From positions 930,001-994,000 of the forward strand of contig NZ_MTBA01000004.1 in the NCBI RefSeq assembly GCF_002150805.1: DNA of 64,000 nucleotides, in the 5' to 3' direction. How positions within the stretch are numbered: position 1 is the first letter of the stretch; every line of letters starts with the position of its first letter. The notes beneath the pieces are model-generated. The model made no database searches. It saw only the letters and a program-made list of their open reading frames with translations, and was not told the DNA's origin. Source of the DNA: Oceanospirillum sanctuarii (GTDB lineage: Bacteria > Pseudomonadota > Gammaproteobacteria > Pseudomonadales > Halomonadaceae). The position numbers and the translations under genes are program-made. This document shows positions 1-9,222 of this stretch, piece by piece.

Positions 1-350
1 CGGTCGTCACTACCGATATTACCCGGGTTGATGCGCAGACAATCGACACCCAGATCCGCCACTTTCAGGGCGATGCGGTAATCAAAATGGATATCCGCCA
101 CCAAAGGCACATTGACCTGCTTACGGATCTTACCGAAAGCCTCAGCAGCATCCATTGAAGGCACAGAAACACGCACAATATCCGCACCAGCTTCTTCCAG
201 GCGACGAATCTGCCCGACAGTCGCGTCAACATCACAGGTTTCTGTATTGGTCATACTCTGTACCGAGATGGGCGCATCGCCACCTACCGGCACATTACCT
301 ACCATAATCTGACGGGACTTACGGCGTTTGATCGGGGATTCAAAATGCAC
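1..350 (-). CDS. ispG: 4-hydroxy-3-methylbut-2-enyl diphosphate synthase IspG (GcpE), N-terminal part
   Basis: The frame runs off the left edge, so only about the first 116 residues are present. The start is a GTG at 350 (cac on the plus strand), preceded by a purine-rich AGAGAG stretch. An in-frame TGA lies upstream with no ATG between. The protein begins [20 protein letters not shown] (GTG read as Met) and contains the family stretches [33 protein letters not shown] and [13 protein letters not shown], then [10 protein letters not shown] at the window edge. IspG is the [4Fe-4S] enzyme that reduces MEcPP to HMBPP in the non-mevalonate isoprenoid pathway; its cluster-binding cysteines lie outside the window. 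A terminator-like hairpin at 573-600 separates it from rodZ upstream. Confidence 0.93.
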   Translation of the reverse strand, partial: MHFESPIKRRKSRQIMVGNVPVGGDAPISVQSMTNTETCDVDATVGQIRRLEEAGADIVRVSVPSMDAAEAFGKIRKQVNVPLVADIHFDYRIALKVADLGVDCLRINPGNIGSDD

Positions 351-572
351 GGACTTGTCTCTCTCTTTAGCAAACGGTCGTACTAGCGTTCTAAACGTTC
401 CAACTCACTAAACTGCTCTTTGGAAGGCCGCTTTTACAAAAGCGATCTTTCTGAATTCCTGTTTCTCATAAGTGGCCATCGACGACTGACAACCACAGAA
501 ATACACTTTCATTTCTGCTCCGGTCTTAAAACAGCAAAGCTCCGGCCAATAAATTGACCAGAGCCCGACCGG

Positions 573-600
573 AAAAAGGGGCATTTAAAGCCCCTATTTT
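573..600. terminator. Rho-independent terminator between rodZ and ispG
   Basis: The stem AGGGGC (577-582) pairs with GCCCCT (590-595) around a 7-nt AT loop. A-rich and T-rich flanks on either side make it usable in both directions. For minus-strand transcription it lies 36 bp after the rodZ stop and ends in TTTTT. Confidence 0.7.
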
Positions 601-635
601 AATCTAATGTCGCTCTGCTTCACCATCCGGTTTTA

Positions 636-1577
636 TTATTCGCCCAGAGTAAAGCGCGCAATATTATTGCGATTGGTGTGAGGCTTCAGATCAACCTCTT
701 CACCCTGATAGGTCACAACAGCGCCACCGGCATTACCGATCATCAGTTTGAATGGCGGCAGGCCTTCAACAACAGACTCTTCGCCAGCCTGTTTCAGGTT
801 GGCAACAACCTTGATATCACGACCATCGGTGACCTCTACCCAACACTCTTCAGTAAAGGTAATAGTGAAACGCTCCTGCCCCATAACAGCCTGGCCGATC
901 TCTTCTGGCGTTGGCTCCTCAGCAACAGCGGTTGTTTCTGTGGCTGCGTCATCGGCAGTCACTTCTGTATTCTCTGTGACGGCATCAGCAGCTTCCGTCG
1001 CATCACCTTCTTCTACTGCAATAACCTGCTCTGTAATAGGGCTTTCTTCTGCACCGGAAAGATCCATCTGAGCGATAATGGTTTCACCTTCTGAGGTTTC
1101 AACAGTTACGGTATCGCTCTGCACCAGACTCAGCGGTTCAGCACCATTACGGCTCTGCCACCACATGATCGACAGGGCGATCAACGCGGCCACAACAGCC
1201 AGCGTTGTGTACTTAATCAAAGGATCAGAGAAGCTGCGCTGTGGCTTAATCGTCTCAACCGGTTTATAACGCTCTTCCGGCTTAGGTTCTTCATTGAAGT
1301 TAGCGTTGTAAGCATCGACCAGAGCCTCAGCATCAACACCGACCAATTTAGCGTAGGCACGCAGGTAACCACGAACAAAAGTTGCACCAGGCAAAGCGCT
1401 GTAATTATCGTCTTCGATCATCTGCACAAAAGAGTGCTTCAGATTCAGCTGCTCAGACACTTCACGGGTGCTGAGCTGCATGCGCTCACGGCCTTTTTTC
1501 AGCTGCTCGCCCGGCATGTTTTCCGGTAGCTGAACATCAGCCTGAATATCGTCCTGAGTGGCTAGAGTATCGGTCAT
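636..1577 (-). CDS. rodZ: Cytoskeleton protein RodZ
   Basis: At 313 residues it is close to the usual RodZ length. It has three parts. An N-terminal helix-turn-helix of the Cro/C1 type (about residues 24-95, with LSTREVSEQLNLKHSFVQMI and PGATFVRGYLRAYAK) is the region that binds MreB in E. coli. A single membrane segment follows (about 125-141, TLAVVAALIALSIMWW). The periplasmic part has an acidic Ala/Thr/Glu-rich linker (about 165-230) and a C-terminal DUF4115 beta domain (about 233-313). RodZ links the MreB filament to the elongation machinery and helps maintain rod shape. Its place between pilW and ispG is the conserved gammaproteobacterial order. Confidence 0.93.
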   Translation of the reverse strand: MTDTLATQDDIQADVQLPENMPGEQLKKGRERMQLSTREVSEQLNLKHSFVQMIEDDNYSALPGATFVRGYLRAYAKLVGVDAEALVDAYNANFNEEPKPEERYKPVETIKPQRSFSDPLIKYTTLAVVAALIALSIMWWQSRNGAEPLSLVQSDTVTVETSEGETIIAQMDLSGAEESPITEQVIAVEEGDATEAADAVTENTEVTADDAATETTAVAEEPTPEEIGQAVMGQERFTITFTEECWVEVTDGRDIKVVANLKQAGEESVVEGLPPFKLMIGNAGGAVVTYQGEEVDLKPHTNRNNIARFTLGE

Positions 1578-1646
1578 GATCGGATAAATTCCTTGCGTCT
1601 CGGTTCTTTCGTTTTCGTCGTTTTATTATGTCGTAGACTTTTCGTT

Positions 1647-2408
1647 CTAATTCGCCTGCTTCAGCCGGGACAATTCAGATAAATAACGGCTGCGTTCTGC
1701 GTTTTTTCCCAACTGTTCGGACAGCCGGATGCCTAACATTAACCCCCGCTCGGAGGCATTGGCAACTTTCAAATGTTGCTGTAAGTAACCCCATGCATCC
1801 AGAGGACGGTTTTGTGCATATTTGAGTGATGCTAACTCTAACAGGGCACGGCTTGAGTTACGATCTAATTGCAGTGCTCTTTTAAAAGAAGATTCTGCTT
1901 TAAGGGTCTGATTCAGCTGTAGCTGGCAAAGCCCCAGATTCTCAAAAGCCAGTCCGCGATTGACATACAGGGTATCACTGACGGTAATTTCCAGCTGTTT
2001 GCAGGCTTCCGGGTAACGCTGTTGGCCATAGAGAAACGCAGCATAGTTGTTGCGGGCAACAGAGAACTGACCACCTTCATCCAGCGCTTTCTCGAAGTGG
2101 ACTTCAGCAAGCGCTTTCTCACCTTCCTGCTGGTAGATCAAAGCCATGCCATGCAAAGCATCAGGGGATTCATCGTCCAATGCCAGCGCTTTAACAAAAG
2201 CACGCTTGGCACGATCCGTATTACCCCGCTCCAGATAAGCGAAACCAAGCTGAGTGTAGGAATTGACACTTTTCTCGATGGCAGGTTCACTCTGTAGCGG
2301 CTGCTCAGGCTGAGCGGAACACCCCACTAACATCAGAGCTAGCAGCGCCATCAGAAGATGGACTGACGTATGCACTTTTTTCCGGATCATATCGGTTCGA
2401 AGTGCCAT
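1647..2408 (-). CDS. pilW: Type IV pilus biogenesis/stability lipoprotein PilW (PilF)
   Basis: This is a 253-residue outer-membrane lipoprotein precursor. The signal peptide ends in the lipobox LVGC (Cys at about residue 30). At least four tetratricopeptide repeats follow (such as GNTDRAKRAFVKALALDDES and LKAESSFKRALQLDRNSSRA). PilW/PilF is the pilotin that helps PilQ secretin assemble in the outer membrane. The ATG at 2408 is preceded by AAGGAT at good spacing; an in-frame ATG six codons later is possible. It lies between rlmN and rodZ, as in Pseudomonas and many other gammaproteobacteria. Confidence 0.9.
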   Translation of the reverse strand: MALRTDMIRKKVHTSVHLLMALLALMLVGCSAQPEQPLQSEPAIEKSVNSYTQLGFAYLERGNTDRAKRAFVKALALDDESPDALHGMALIYQQEGEKALAEVHFEKALDEGGQFSVARNNYAAFLYGQQRYPEACKQLEITVSDTLYVNRGLAFENLGLCQLQLNQTLKAESSFKRALQLDRNSSRALLELASLKYAQNRPLDAWGYLQQHLKVANASERGLMLGIRLSEQLGKNAERSRYLSELSRLKQAN

Positions 2409-2482
2409 AAATATCCTTTTCGGTCAGTCGTTATCGTCACAAAAGAGAACTGCTATCTTACTGAAGACAGCAGAAAGATCCA

Positions 2483-3637
2483 TTAGCCTGCATCAGGCTT
2501 CTGAGCAGCATCAACCACTTCAACAGCCTGGATCAGCTGATCGCCGCTGGCGTATTTGGCGCTACGACGGGTACGATCCATCACCTGACCTACCAGCTGA
2601 CCACAAGCAGCGTCGATATCATCACCACGGGTACTACGCACGGTCACCACGTAACCGGCATCGATCAGCGAATCGCGGAAACGCATAATCGCATTGCGGC
2701 TCGGACGCTTGTAGTCATTGTTCGGGAAGGGGTTAAACGGAATCAGGTTGATCTTACAATCCAGCTTGCGCAGCACTTTCGCCAGCTGAACCGCATGCTG
2801 CGGCTGATCATTGACTCCGGCGATCAGGGTGTATTCGATGGTGATAGAACGGTTATCACCCAGAGTATCCAGATAGCGCTGACAGGTTTCCAGCAGCTGG
2901 TGAATCGGGTACTTCTGGTTGATCGGCACCAGCTCGTTACGCAGCTCATCATTCGGCGCGTGCAGGGAGATCGCCAGAGCGACATCGATCTGACCAATCA
3001 TTTTCTCCAGCTGAGGCACAACACCTGAGGTACTCAGAGTGACACGACGCTTGGAAAGCCCATAACCCATATCATCCAGCATCAGACGCATGGAAGACAT
3101 TACAGGTTCAAAGTTCATCAGAGGCTCGCCCATGCCCATCATCACGACGTTGGTCACCGGACGGTTTGCACTATCGGTACGAGGGCCAAAAGAACGCTGT
3201 GCAACCCAAACCTGACCGATAATCTCAGCCGGAGTCAGGTTACGCTGGAAGCCTTGTTTACCGGTTGAGCAGAAACTGCAGTCCAGTGAACAGCCCACCT
3301 GGGAAGACACACAAAGAGTACGGCGCTTCTCATCCATCGGAATCAGAACGGTTTCAATGCAGCTACCGCCATCAACCTTGAGAACCCATTTACGGGTGCC
3401 ATCATCGGAGAAATCCTGATAAACAATTTCAGGACCACGAACTTCAGCAACCTCTTTCAGCTTGGCACGCAGCACCTTGCTCAGGTTGGTCATATCGTCA
3501 AAGTTATCCACACCATAATGGTGAATCCACTTCATCACCTGCGCGGTACGGAAACGCTTCTCACCGATAGAATCGAAAAAAGCCTCCATCTGAGGAGTAG
3601 TTAAACCCAGTAGATTGGTTTTTGTTTGTTCGCTCAT
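2483..3637 (-). CDS. rlmN: Dual-specificity 23S rRNA/tRNA adenine-C2 methyltransferase RlmN
   Basis: RlmN is a radical SAM enzyme that methylates C2 of A2503 in 23S rRNA and A37 in some tRNAs. The [4Fe-4S] motif CSLDCSFC is clear, followed by STGKQGF. Other family landmarks are [22 protein letters not shown] and the C-terminal [16 protein letters not shown] containing the methyl-carrying Cys. I place the start at the ATG at 3637 ([12 protein letters not shown]), giving 384 residues as in E. coli. The frame stays open to 3799, but that extension runs through a strong terminator and encodes nothing family-like. Confidence 0.95.
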   Translation of the reverse strand: MSEQTKTNLLGLTTPQMEAFFDSIGEKRFRTAQVMKWIHHYGVDNFDDMTNLSKVLRAKLKEVAEVRGPEIVYQDFSDDGTRKWVLKVDGGSCIETVLIPMDEKRRTLCVSSQVGCSLDCSFCSTGKQGFQRNLTPAEIIGQVWVAQRSFGPRTDSANRPVTNVVMMGMGEPLMNFEPVMSSMRLMLDDMGYGLSKRRVTLSTSGVVPQLEKMIGQIDVALAISLHAPNDELRNELVPINQKYPIHQLLETCQRYLDTLGDNRSITIEYTLIAGVNDQPQHAVQLAKVLRKLDCKINLIPFNPFPNNDYKRPSRNAIMRFRDSLIDAGYVVTVRSTRGDDIDAACGQLVGQVMDRTRRSAKYASGDQLIQAVEVVDAAQKPDAG

Positions 3638-3787
3638 ATCGTCGTACCGGTAAAAAGTGAGGTGGCTCGTTTGACGGATCGTTCTGCTTTTTAAAGCGGC
3701 AAAAACCACTACAGAAGACCACAAAACAACCTGAAAGAAGTCGAAAATCCTTTGTAAACAATGCATTGAAACACTGCCTACAAAACC

Positions 3788-3816
3788 ACAAACAGCCACT
3801 CAAGGTGGCTGTTTGT
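3788..3816 (-). terminator. Terminator after ndk
   Basis: A perfect 12-bp stem, ACAAACAGCCAC (3788-3799) with GTGGCTGTTTGT (3805-3816), closes a 5-nt loop. It lies just downstream of the ndk stop on the minus strand. The tail is not a clean T run, so it may be partial. Confidence 0.6.
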
Positions 3817-3869
3817 GTTTGGTCTGAATCAGTCTGCCGAAGCGGTCTCATTCAGACCCGCATCAGAAA

Positions 3870-4298
3870 TTAACCGCGTGGGCAGATTTCGTCAGCGTTA
3901 AAGAAGTAAGCTACTTCGCGCTCTGCAGAAGCTGCAGAATCAGAACCGTGAACAGCGTTCGCGTCGATAGACTCAGCGAAGTCACGACGGATAGTACCTT
4001 CAGCAGCTTCCTGTGGATTAGTAGCACCCATCAGGTCACGGTTAGCCAGAATTGCATTTTCACCTTCCAGAACCTGTACAACAACAGGACCAGAAGTCAT
4101 GAACGCAACCAGATCACCAAAGAAAGGACGCTCTTTGTGTTCTGCGTAGAAACCTTCAGCCTGCTCTTGAGACAGGTGGATCATTTTAGCTGCAACAACC
4201 TGCAGACCAGCGTTTTCGAAACGCGCAATGATCTGACCAACAACATTTTTAGCTACTGCATCAGGCTTGATAATAGAAAGAGTGCGTTCAACCGCCAT
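3870..4298 (-). CDS. ndk: Nucleoside diphosphate kinase
   Basis: This 142-residue protein transfers the gamma phosphate of NTPs to NDPs. It starts [18 protein letters not shown], contains [15 protein letters not shown], and carries the active-site His in NAVHGSDS. The start at 4298 has GGAG eight bases upstream and gives the standard family length; an open extension to 4340 is not conserved sequence. In the usual gammaproteobacterial order, iscX/fdx precede ndk, but here iscA does. Confidence 0.96.
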   Translation of the reverse strand: MAVERTLSIIKPDAVAKNVVGQIIARFENAGLQVVAAKMIHLSQEQAEGFYAEHKERPFFGDLVAFMTSGPVVVQVLEGENAILANRDLMGATNPQEAAEGTIRRDFAESIDANAVHGSDSAASAEREVAYFFNADEICPRG

Positions 4299-4386
4299 CG
4301 GATAGTTCTCCAACGTATGTTCTGTGAAAAGTGCGAACACCGGAAAGTATGAACAGCAAAGTGTTTGACATTTCCATGTTCAGCCA

Positions 4387-4413
4387 TAAAAACCCGCGAA
4401 GTATACGCAGGTT
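4387..4413 (-). terminator. Weak terminator-like hairpin after iscA
   Basis: On the minus strand the arms AACC-GCG and CGC-GGTT pair around a short AT loop and are followed by TTTTT. It sits about 120 bp past the iscA stop and upstream of ndk, which suggests that ndk has its own promoter. Confidence 0.4.
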
Positions 4414-4535
4414 GATTTCAAATTAGTATGTTGTGCTGCGACTTTATGGCAAAAAAACGTAAAAAAACGCCAACGCACATTTGAGTGCCGATCAAACAGA
4501 CTAAGCCTGCTTAGACACTGATGCTGCCAGCAGAG

Positions 4536-4859
4536 TTAAACGCTGAAACTTTCGCCGCAACCGCACTCATCTTTAACATTCGGATTGTTGAAGCGGAAGA
4601 AGCTGTTCAGCCCCTGAGTGACATAATCCACTTCACTGCCATCCAGAACATCCAGCGCTTCAGCGTCGATAATCACTTTAACGTCGTGCTGCTCAAAAAC
4701 GTGATCTTCTGCGGCCACTTCATCAGCAAAATCCAGCACATAAGAGAAACCGGAACAACCACTTGGCTTCACCTTAACCCGCAGACCTTCGCCTTTACCT
4801 CGATCAGCCAGACACTTACGAATATGGCCCGCTGCTGATTCTGTAATTGTAACTGCCAT
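4536..4859 (-). CDS. iscA: Iron-sulfur assembly A-type carrier IscA
   Basis: This 107-residue HesB/IscA-family carrier has the three conserved cysteines: one in KPSGCSGFSY and two in ECGCGESFSV at the C terminus. The CGCGESF tail fits IscA better than ErpA. The ATG at 4859 has AAGGAG six bases upstream, so the longer open frame to 4883 is not needed. It follows iscS by about 145 bp on the same strand. In standard isc operons iscU lies between iscS and iscA; here no frame for it fits. The protein probably delivers clusters or iron to apoproteins. Confidence 0.88.
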   Translation of the reverse strand: MAVTITESAAGHIRKCLADRGKGEGLRVKVKPSGCSGFSYVLDFADEVAAEDHVFEQHDVKVIIDAEALDVLDGSEVDYVTQGLNSFFRFNNPNVKDECGCGESFSV

Positions 4860-5005
4860 AACGGACTCCTTAATCGGCTCCACTTTAGCTGAGCCAGATC
4901 GTTTAATGGTTCAATTCGTTTTCGCCCACCACCTGTTCAGCGGCGGCGCATAAGGCATCAGGTAATTAAAGGCCTGATACCAAAATCTCTAACGGTGACT
5001 TTCGG

Positions 5006-6151
5006 CTAGCTTCTCAGCGCGGTTACCGCGCGGGTGACACTGGCGATCGCCTGTTCCACTTCTTCTGCTGTGCAGAATCGCCCCCAGCTGAAGCGCAGAG
5101 AACTCAGCGCCTTATCCCGTGGCAAACCGATACCACTCAAGACATAGGATGGATCAACACTGGCGGAGTTACAGGCAGATCCTGTAGAAACCGCTACATC
5201 TTTCAACGCCATGAGCAGAGACTCACCATCCACTCCGGCAAAGCAGACATTCAGAATACCGGGATAGCCGGATTCCAGATCACCATTAACTGAGACCGCA
5301 TCCAGCACAGAAATTCCCTGCCAGAACTGCTGACGCAGAGTCGTCAAATGATCAAAATCCTGCTGGAGGCGTTCTGTTGCGATCTTCATCGCCTCCGCCA
5401 TACCCACAATCTGATGGGTAGGAAGCGTGCCGGAACGCATGCCTCGCTCATGGCCACCACCGTGGATCTGAGCGGCAACTTTCAGATCCGGATCACGACG
5501 CACATAAAGCGCGCCCATCCCCTTAGGGCCGTAGATTTTGTGTGCGCTGAAGGAAACCAGATCGATCGGCATATTCGCCAGGTCCATCACCACCTTGCCG
5601 CCAGCCTGAGCAGCATCGACATGGAAGACCACACCTTTTTCGCGTAGCAGCGCACCAATTTCCAGGACCGGATTAATACTGCCCAGCTCATTATTGACCC
5701 ACATAAAAGAGGCCAGAATCGTGTCTTCTCGCAGGGCATCTGCAACCTGCTCAACGGAGATCACACCCGTGCTATCCGGCTTAAGGTAAGTCACCTCAAA
5801 GCCCTGAGTTTCCAGCCAGCCACAGGTATCCAGCACCGCTTTATGTTCAATGGCGGAGGTGATGATATGCCGCCCCTGTGCTTTTCGGGTCTCAGCCACG
5901 CCTTTCAGCGCCAGGTTATTCGATTCGGTCGCACCGGATGTCCAGACAAGCTCCCGCAGATCACAACCAACAGACTTAGCAATGGTCAGACGGGACTCTT
6001 CAACCGCCTGCTCCGCAAACCAGCCCAGCATGTGCGCACGGGATGCCGGATTGGCAAAACAACCATCGGCTGTCAGGTATTGCATCATCTTTTCCGCAAC
6101 CGCAGGATCGACCGGAGTGGTTGCAGCGTAATCCATGTAGAGGGTTTGCAT
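5006..6151 (-). CDS. iscS: Cysteine desulfurase IscS-like, short C terminus
   Basis: This 381-residue PLP-dependent class V aminotransferase-fold enzyme would supply sulfane sulfur from cysteine. Visible landmarks are [37 protein letters not shown] (the PLP-binding Lys), [12 protein letters not shown] and the active-site loop [18 protein letters not shown]. coli IscS is 404 residues. This protein stops at [11 protein letters not shown] and lacks the C-terminal segment (from about LSPLWEMYKEG in E. coli) known to contact IscU. That matches the absence of iscU here. The place after iscR supports the IscS call, but the partner may differ, for example tRNA thiolation or SufE-type acceptors. Confidence 0.85.
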   Translation of the reverse strand: MQTLYMDYAATTPVDPAVAEKMMQYLTADGCFANPASRAHMLGWFAEQAVEESRLTIAKSVGCDLRELVWTSGATESNNLALKGVAETRKAQGRHIITSAIEHKAVLDTCGWLETQGFEVTYLKPDSTGVISVEQVADALREDTILASFMWVNNELGSINPVLEIGALLREKGVVFHVDAAQAGGKVVMDLANMPIDLVSFSAHKIYGPKGMGALYVRRDPDLKVAAQIHGGGHERGMRSGTLPTHQIVGMAEAMKIATERLQQDFDHLTTLRQQFWQGISVLDAVSVNGDLESGYPGILNVCFAGVDGESLLMALKDVAVSTGSACNSASVDPSYVLSGIGLPRDKALSSLRFSWGRFCTAEEVEQAIASVTRAVTALRS

Positions 6152-6343
6152 TGTCTTGATACCGGATCAGGCCACGGCAGTAGTGGCTGGTTAGTAGCAA
6201 CGTTCGTTAAGATTCGTCTGATCAGCAAGGTGAACAAACAGGCCCCGAACAAGACCGGACTGCCAAAACGAGGGCATTATATAGCGCTCAGACGACAAAG
6301 CCAGACCGGGGTCTGGCTTATCAGAGGCAGTCCTGAGACCAGA

Positions 6344-6817
6344 TTACATCAGAGCAACCTGAATCTTATTAGCATTCTCTTCGCCTTTCAGACCACAGGC
6401 TTCGCGGGCAGATGCCTCGTGCTGGCGAACCAATTCACCCAGACTGATACCGTTCAGGAAGTCATGAATCTGATCGCTCAGCTGACACCATAGATGGTGC
6501 GTCAGACACTCACGACCATCTTTACAGTCGCCTTGCCCCTGACAGCGGGTCGCATCAACAGATTCATTGACGGCATCAATCACCTGAGCGACAAAAATCT
6601 CATCGCTTTCGCGGCTTAACTGATAACCACCACCGGGACCACGGACACTGCTAACCAGCTCATTGCGACGCAGCTTGGCAAAAAGCTGCTCAAGATAGGA
6701 GAGAGAGATCTCCTGTCGCTTTGAAATATCCGCCAGACTCACCGGCCCCTCAGTAGCATGTAGCGCCAGATCCAGCATCGCTGTTACTGCATAACGCCCT
6801 TTGGTCGTCAGCCGCAT
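6344..6817 (-). CDS. iscR: Fe-S-sensing transcriptional regulator IscR
   Basis: This 157-residue Rrf2-family regulator starts [20 protein letters not shown], with the winged helix ([34 protein letters not shown]) and three clustered cysteines ([18 protein letters not shown]) that bind a [2Fe-2S] cluster with a His. Holo-IscR classically represses its own operon and apo-IscR activates suf. It is first in the iscR-iscS-iscA series, about 190 bp upstream of iscS. A promoter overlapped by an IscR type-1-like site lies at 6965-6998. Confidence 0.93.
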   Translation of the reverse strand: MRLTTKGRYAVTAMLDLALHATEGPVSLADISKRQEISLSYLEQLFAKLRRNELVSSVRGPGGGYQLSRESDEIFVAQVIDAVNESVDATRCQGQGDCKDGRECLTHHLWCQLSDQIHDFLNGISLGELVRQHEASAREACGLKGEENANKIQVALM

Positions 6818-7135
6818 CGTGTTATCCCCAATAATTCTGATAAAGCCCCGGTAACCCGAGCCTGACGAGCAAGCTGTCGTAACACAGACACTAAATCTGA
6901 ATTAAGACACCGATACAGTAATTGCCCATCGATAAAGACTTTAGTTTACCTTCAATGATCAAGCATTATGATAACCCCTACTGTTTTGGTCAAGTATTGA
7001 GCTAAACAAAGGGCTTATAACTGTGTTAGCGGGTGTAACGCAGCCCGAACGACTGCGCTGTTATTTTCAGGCTATCTCAATAATAGATGCCTGAACATCA
7101 GAACGCTCAATCAAGAGGTCTGAGCACATTACTAG
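6818..7135. other. Intergenic region between trmJ and iscR
   Basis: These 318 bp hold the iscR promoter and IscR-like site at 6965-6998 plus a leader of about 140 nt before iscR. I see no gene. Many relatives carry cysE between trmJ and iscR; it is absent here. Confidence 0.7.
6965..6998 (-). promoter_or_regulatory. iscR promoter with overlapping IscR type-1-like operator
   Basis: On the minus strand TTGACC (6993-6988) and CATAAT (6970-6965) are 17 bp apart. The overlapping ATACTTGACCAAAACAGTA then GGGGTTAT resembles the E. coli IscR type-1 consensus (ATASYYGACTRWWWYAGTCRRSTAT): the left half fits well, the last few bases poorly. This fits autoregulation by cluster-loaded IscR. Confidence 0.65.
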
Positions 7136-7942
7136 TCAGGACTTAGGGCGCTTAGCCTTCAGATCCGCTGCCTTCTCGGTCGCGGTCAGAATACCCCGCA
7201 GGATATTCAACTCGGTCTGATCCAGTCGGGCACGCTGATAAAGTCGACGCAAACGCTGCATCAGGTTACGGGGGTTTTCCGGGTCATAAAAATCCAGATC
7301 GGTAAGCACCTGCTCCAGGTGCTGATAGAAACGCTCAACACCCGCAGCATCCGCCCAATCCACATCCCACTCATCCTGCCAGTCCGGCAAAGTGGCATCC
7401 TGAAGCTCCAGCCATTTCACCCGCAACTCATAAACCAAAACCTGAACCGCTGCGGCAACATTCAGTGAGCTGAAGCTCTCATCAGTCGGAATATTGACGT
7501 GAAAATGACATAGGGCCAGCTCTTCATTAGTCAGGCCCCGATCTTCACGACCAAAGACAAGCGCAATCTGAGCATCCGGCTGAGCCATGCTGGCTTTGGC
7601 TGCTTCATCCGCCATCTGGCGAGGAGTAATCAGCGGCCAACAGAGATTACGCTGACGGGCACTGGTGCCAATAACAAGCTGGCAATCAGCAATGGCGGCT
7701 TCCAGATCATCAACGATCATGGCCTGATCCAGAATCTCATCTGCGCGAGAGCTTCGGGCGTAGGCCTCAGCGTCCGGCTGCTGTTTTGGGGCAACCAATG
7801 TCAGCCGGGACAACCCCATGTTTTTCATCGCCCGGGCTGCCGCACCGATATTTCCGGTATGGGTAGTATTTACCAGCACAATCCGGACATTGCTCAACAA
7901 TCCCGCAACACCTGCTGCCACTTCACTTGTATTAGCCGACAT
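7136..7942 (-). CDS. trmJ: tRNA (cytidine/uridine-2'-O-)-methyltransferase TrmJ
   Basis: This SPOUT-family enzyme (268 residues from ATG 7942) methylates the 2'-OH of nucleotide 32 in tRNA anticodon loops. The trefoil-knot motifs are visible: VRIVLVNTTHTGNIGAAARAMKNMG, IALVFGREDRGLTNEEL and IPTDESFSSLNVAAAVQVL. A C-terminal helical extension (MQRLRRLYQRARLDQTELNILRGIL) is typical of TrmJ. A GTG four codons earlier (7954) is possible, but AGAGG is better spaced for the ATG. It is divergent from suhB, as in Pseudomonas. Confidence 0.92.
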   Translation of the reverse strand: MSANTSEVAAGVAGLLSNVRIVLVNTTHTGNIGAAARAMKNMGLSRLTLVAPKQQPDAEAYARSSRADEILDQAMIVDDLEAAIADCQLVIGTSARQRNLCWPLITPRQMADEAAKASMAQPDAQIALVFGREDRGLTNEELALCHFHVNIPTDESFSSLNVAAAVQVLVYELRVKWLELQDATLPDWQDEWDVDWADAAGVERFYQHLEQVLTDLDFYDPENPRNLMQRLRRLYQRARLDQTELNILRGILTATEKAADLKAKRPKS

Positions 7943-8291
7943 GGCTTTAAACACCTCTGTATATCCACCCTGCCCACCAATCAGAATCAGCAGGTGACAG
8001 ATAAAAACGTAAATTTTTTATTCCATGAACCTGCAATCATCTTCATCATCGATTTATCCGCAACGCGGGCTAAAACAGTAAAGATGAATAAATTTTCTCT
8101 GCAAACTCAACCAACTAGCACCACTCTAACATCTGTTGAAAGCTGACAACACACCGTAATTTTCACTAAAAACTCTCATCTTCAGGCTGTTTTTGCTGTT
8201 TTTCTCCTTAAATCAGCCCTCGATTTCCATTTTTTTTCTGGTATGATGCGCGCCTTCGTTCTTTAACAATGTTTCATCTGACGGTAATCGC
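7943..8291. other. Divergent intergenic region trmJ/suhB
   Basis: About 350 bp without a gene. It is AT-rich in the middle and holds an extended -10 promoter for suhB near 8239-8247. A poly-T stretch at about 8230-8237 lies next to that promoter and is not preceded by an obvious hairpin. Confidence 0.6.
8239..8247 (+). promoter_or_regulatory. Probable extended -10 promoter of suhB
   Basis: TGG-TATGAT forms an extended -10 element (TGn then the hexamer), followed by a GC-rich discriminator GCGCGCC. No good -35 hexamer is seen, which is usual for extended -10 promoters. The start codon of suhB is about 45 bp downstream. Confidence 0.45.
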
Positions 8292-9086
8292 ATGCATCCA
8301 ATGGTTCAATTGGCGCTGCGCACTGCGCGTAGTGCTGTGCAAAATTTTCAGCGTATCAACGAACGTCTTGAGTTCGCTCGTGAAGACAACAAAATCGAAC
8401 AACTTCTTGATGACACCGCTCGCTCTGTTGAGGGCTACATCATCAATCAACTGCGCCGTGCTCACCCAGAGCATAGCTTTAAAGGCCAGTATGAGCGCCT
8501 GATCCCTGGTGAAGGGGAAGGCAAAGAGATTCTTTGGAATGTGCAGCCGACTCACGGATGGAACAACCTAGCCCGCTCTATTCCTCAGAGCGCGGTCTCT
8601 ATCAGTATCGAAATCAAAGAAAAAATTGAGCACGTAGTTGTGATCAACCCGTTCACTGGCGATGAATTCTATGCATCCCGTGGCCGTGGTGCTCAGCTGA
8701 ATGGTCGTCGCATGCGTGCCAGCAATCAGCGTTCAATCGAAGCGGGTAAATACGCTCTGCCACTGCCAGATCTGAACAGCCGTGGCCGTAATTTCCCGAT
8801 CTACATGGGTATGACTCAGCAACTGGGTCAGGTTGCAGAAAGCTTCCACAGCAGCGGTTGCATCCTGCTGGATATGCTGAGTACTGTAACCGGTCATACC
8901 GATGCCTGCGTTGCCTTTGGTGCAAAAGATCAGGAAATGCGTATCGCCGCTGTTTTTGCTAAAGAAGCAGGCTCACTCATTGGTGCCATTGACGGCAGCC
9001 CTAACTTACCTCAGGATGGTAACCTTATCTTAGCGAACCCTAAGATGTACAAGGTACTGCTGCAGATTGCCAAGTCGCACCTGTAA
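8292..9086 (+). CDS. suhB: SuhB-like protein of the inositol monophosphatase family, metal site lost
   Basis: The 264-residue protein aligns along its length with SuhB (MHPMVQLALRTARSA at the start, INPFTGDEFYASRGRGAQLNGRRMR in the middle) and sits where Pseudomonas has suhB, divergent from trmJ. The catalytic signatures are gone. The position of DPLDGTTNF reads QPTHGWNNL (both Asp ligands replaced), the TEES segment reads GQYE, and the PWDFAAG motif reads DQEMRIAA. Phosphatase activity is therefore unlikely. In E. coli, SuhB also works in the Nus complex for rRNA antitermination and chaperoning without needing phosphatase activity. By inference that is the role retained here. No frameshift is seen, so it is not an ordinary pseudogene. 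Confidence 0.85.
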   Translation: MHPMVQLALRTARSAVQNFQRINERLEFAREDNKIEQLLDDTARSVEGYIINQLRRAHPEHSFKGQYERLIPGEGEGKEILWNVQPTHGWNNLARSIPQSAVSISIEIKEKIEHVVVINPFTGDEFYASRGRGAQLNGRRMRASNQRSIEAGKYALPLPDLNSRGRNFPIYMGMTQQLGQVAESFHSSGCILLDMLSTVTGHTDACVAFGAKDQEMRIAAVFAKEAGSLIGAIDGSPNLPQDGNLILANPKMYKVLLQIAKSHL

Positions 9087-9129
9087 GACAGACCTGATGG
9101 TTTAGCTTTCCTTCTCTACGAAAGCAGAC

Positions 9130-9162
9130 GCCCCAGCCCAAAAGGCTGGGGCGTTTTTTATT
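9130..9162 (+). terminator. Terminator after suhB
   Basis: GCCCCAGCC (9130-9138) pairs with GGCTGGGGC (9144-9152) and is followed by GTTTTTTATT. It is a strong Rho-independent terminator about 45 bp past the suhB stop. Confidence 0.9.
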
Positions 9163-9222
9163 GCCTGTCGAAAGCCACGATTAGAGTAAGAGGCAACCGG
9201 AAGGGTTCCAGTCCAAAGACAT

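Noticed and set aside
3638-3799. N-terminal extension of RlmN by 54 residues
   Set aside because: It crosses a strong hairpin terminator, has no family similarity, and the ATG at 3637 gives the standard length.
4860-5005. Possible iscU hidden between iscA and iscS
   Set aside because: The gap is about 145 bp, too short for IscU, and no Cys-bearing frame resembles it.
5843-6493. 216-residue open frame antisense to iscS and iscR
   Set aside because: It spans two conserved genes on the other strand and has no domain or ribosome site.
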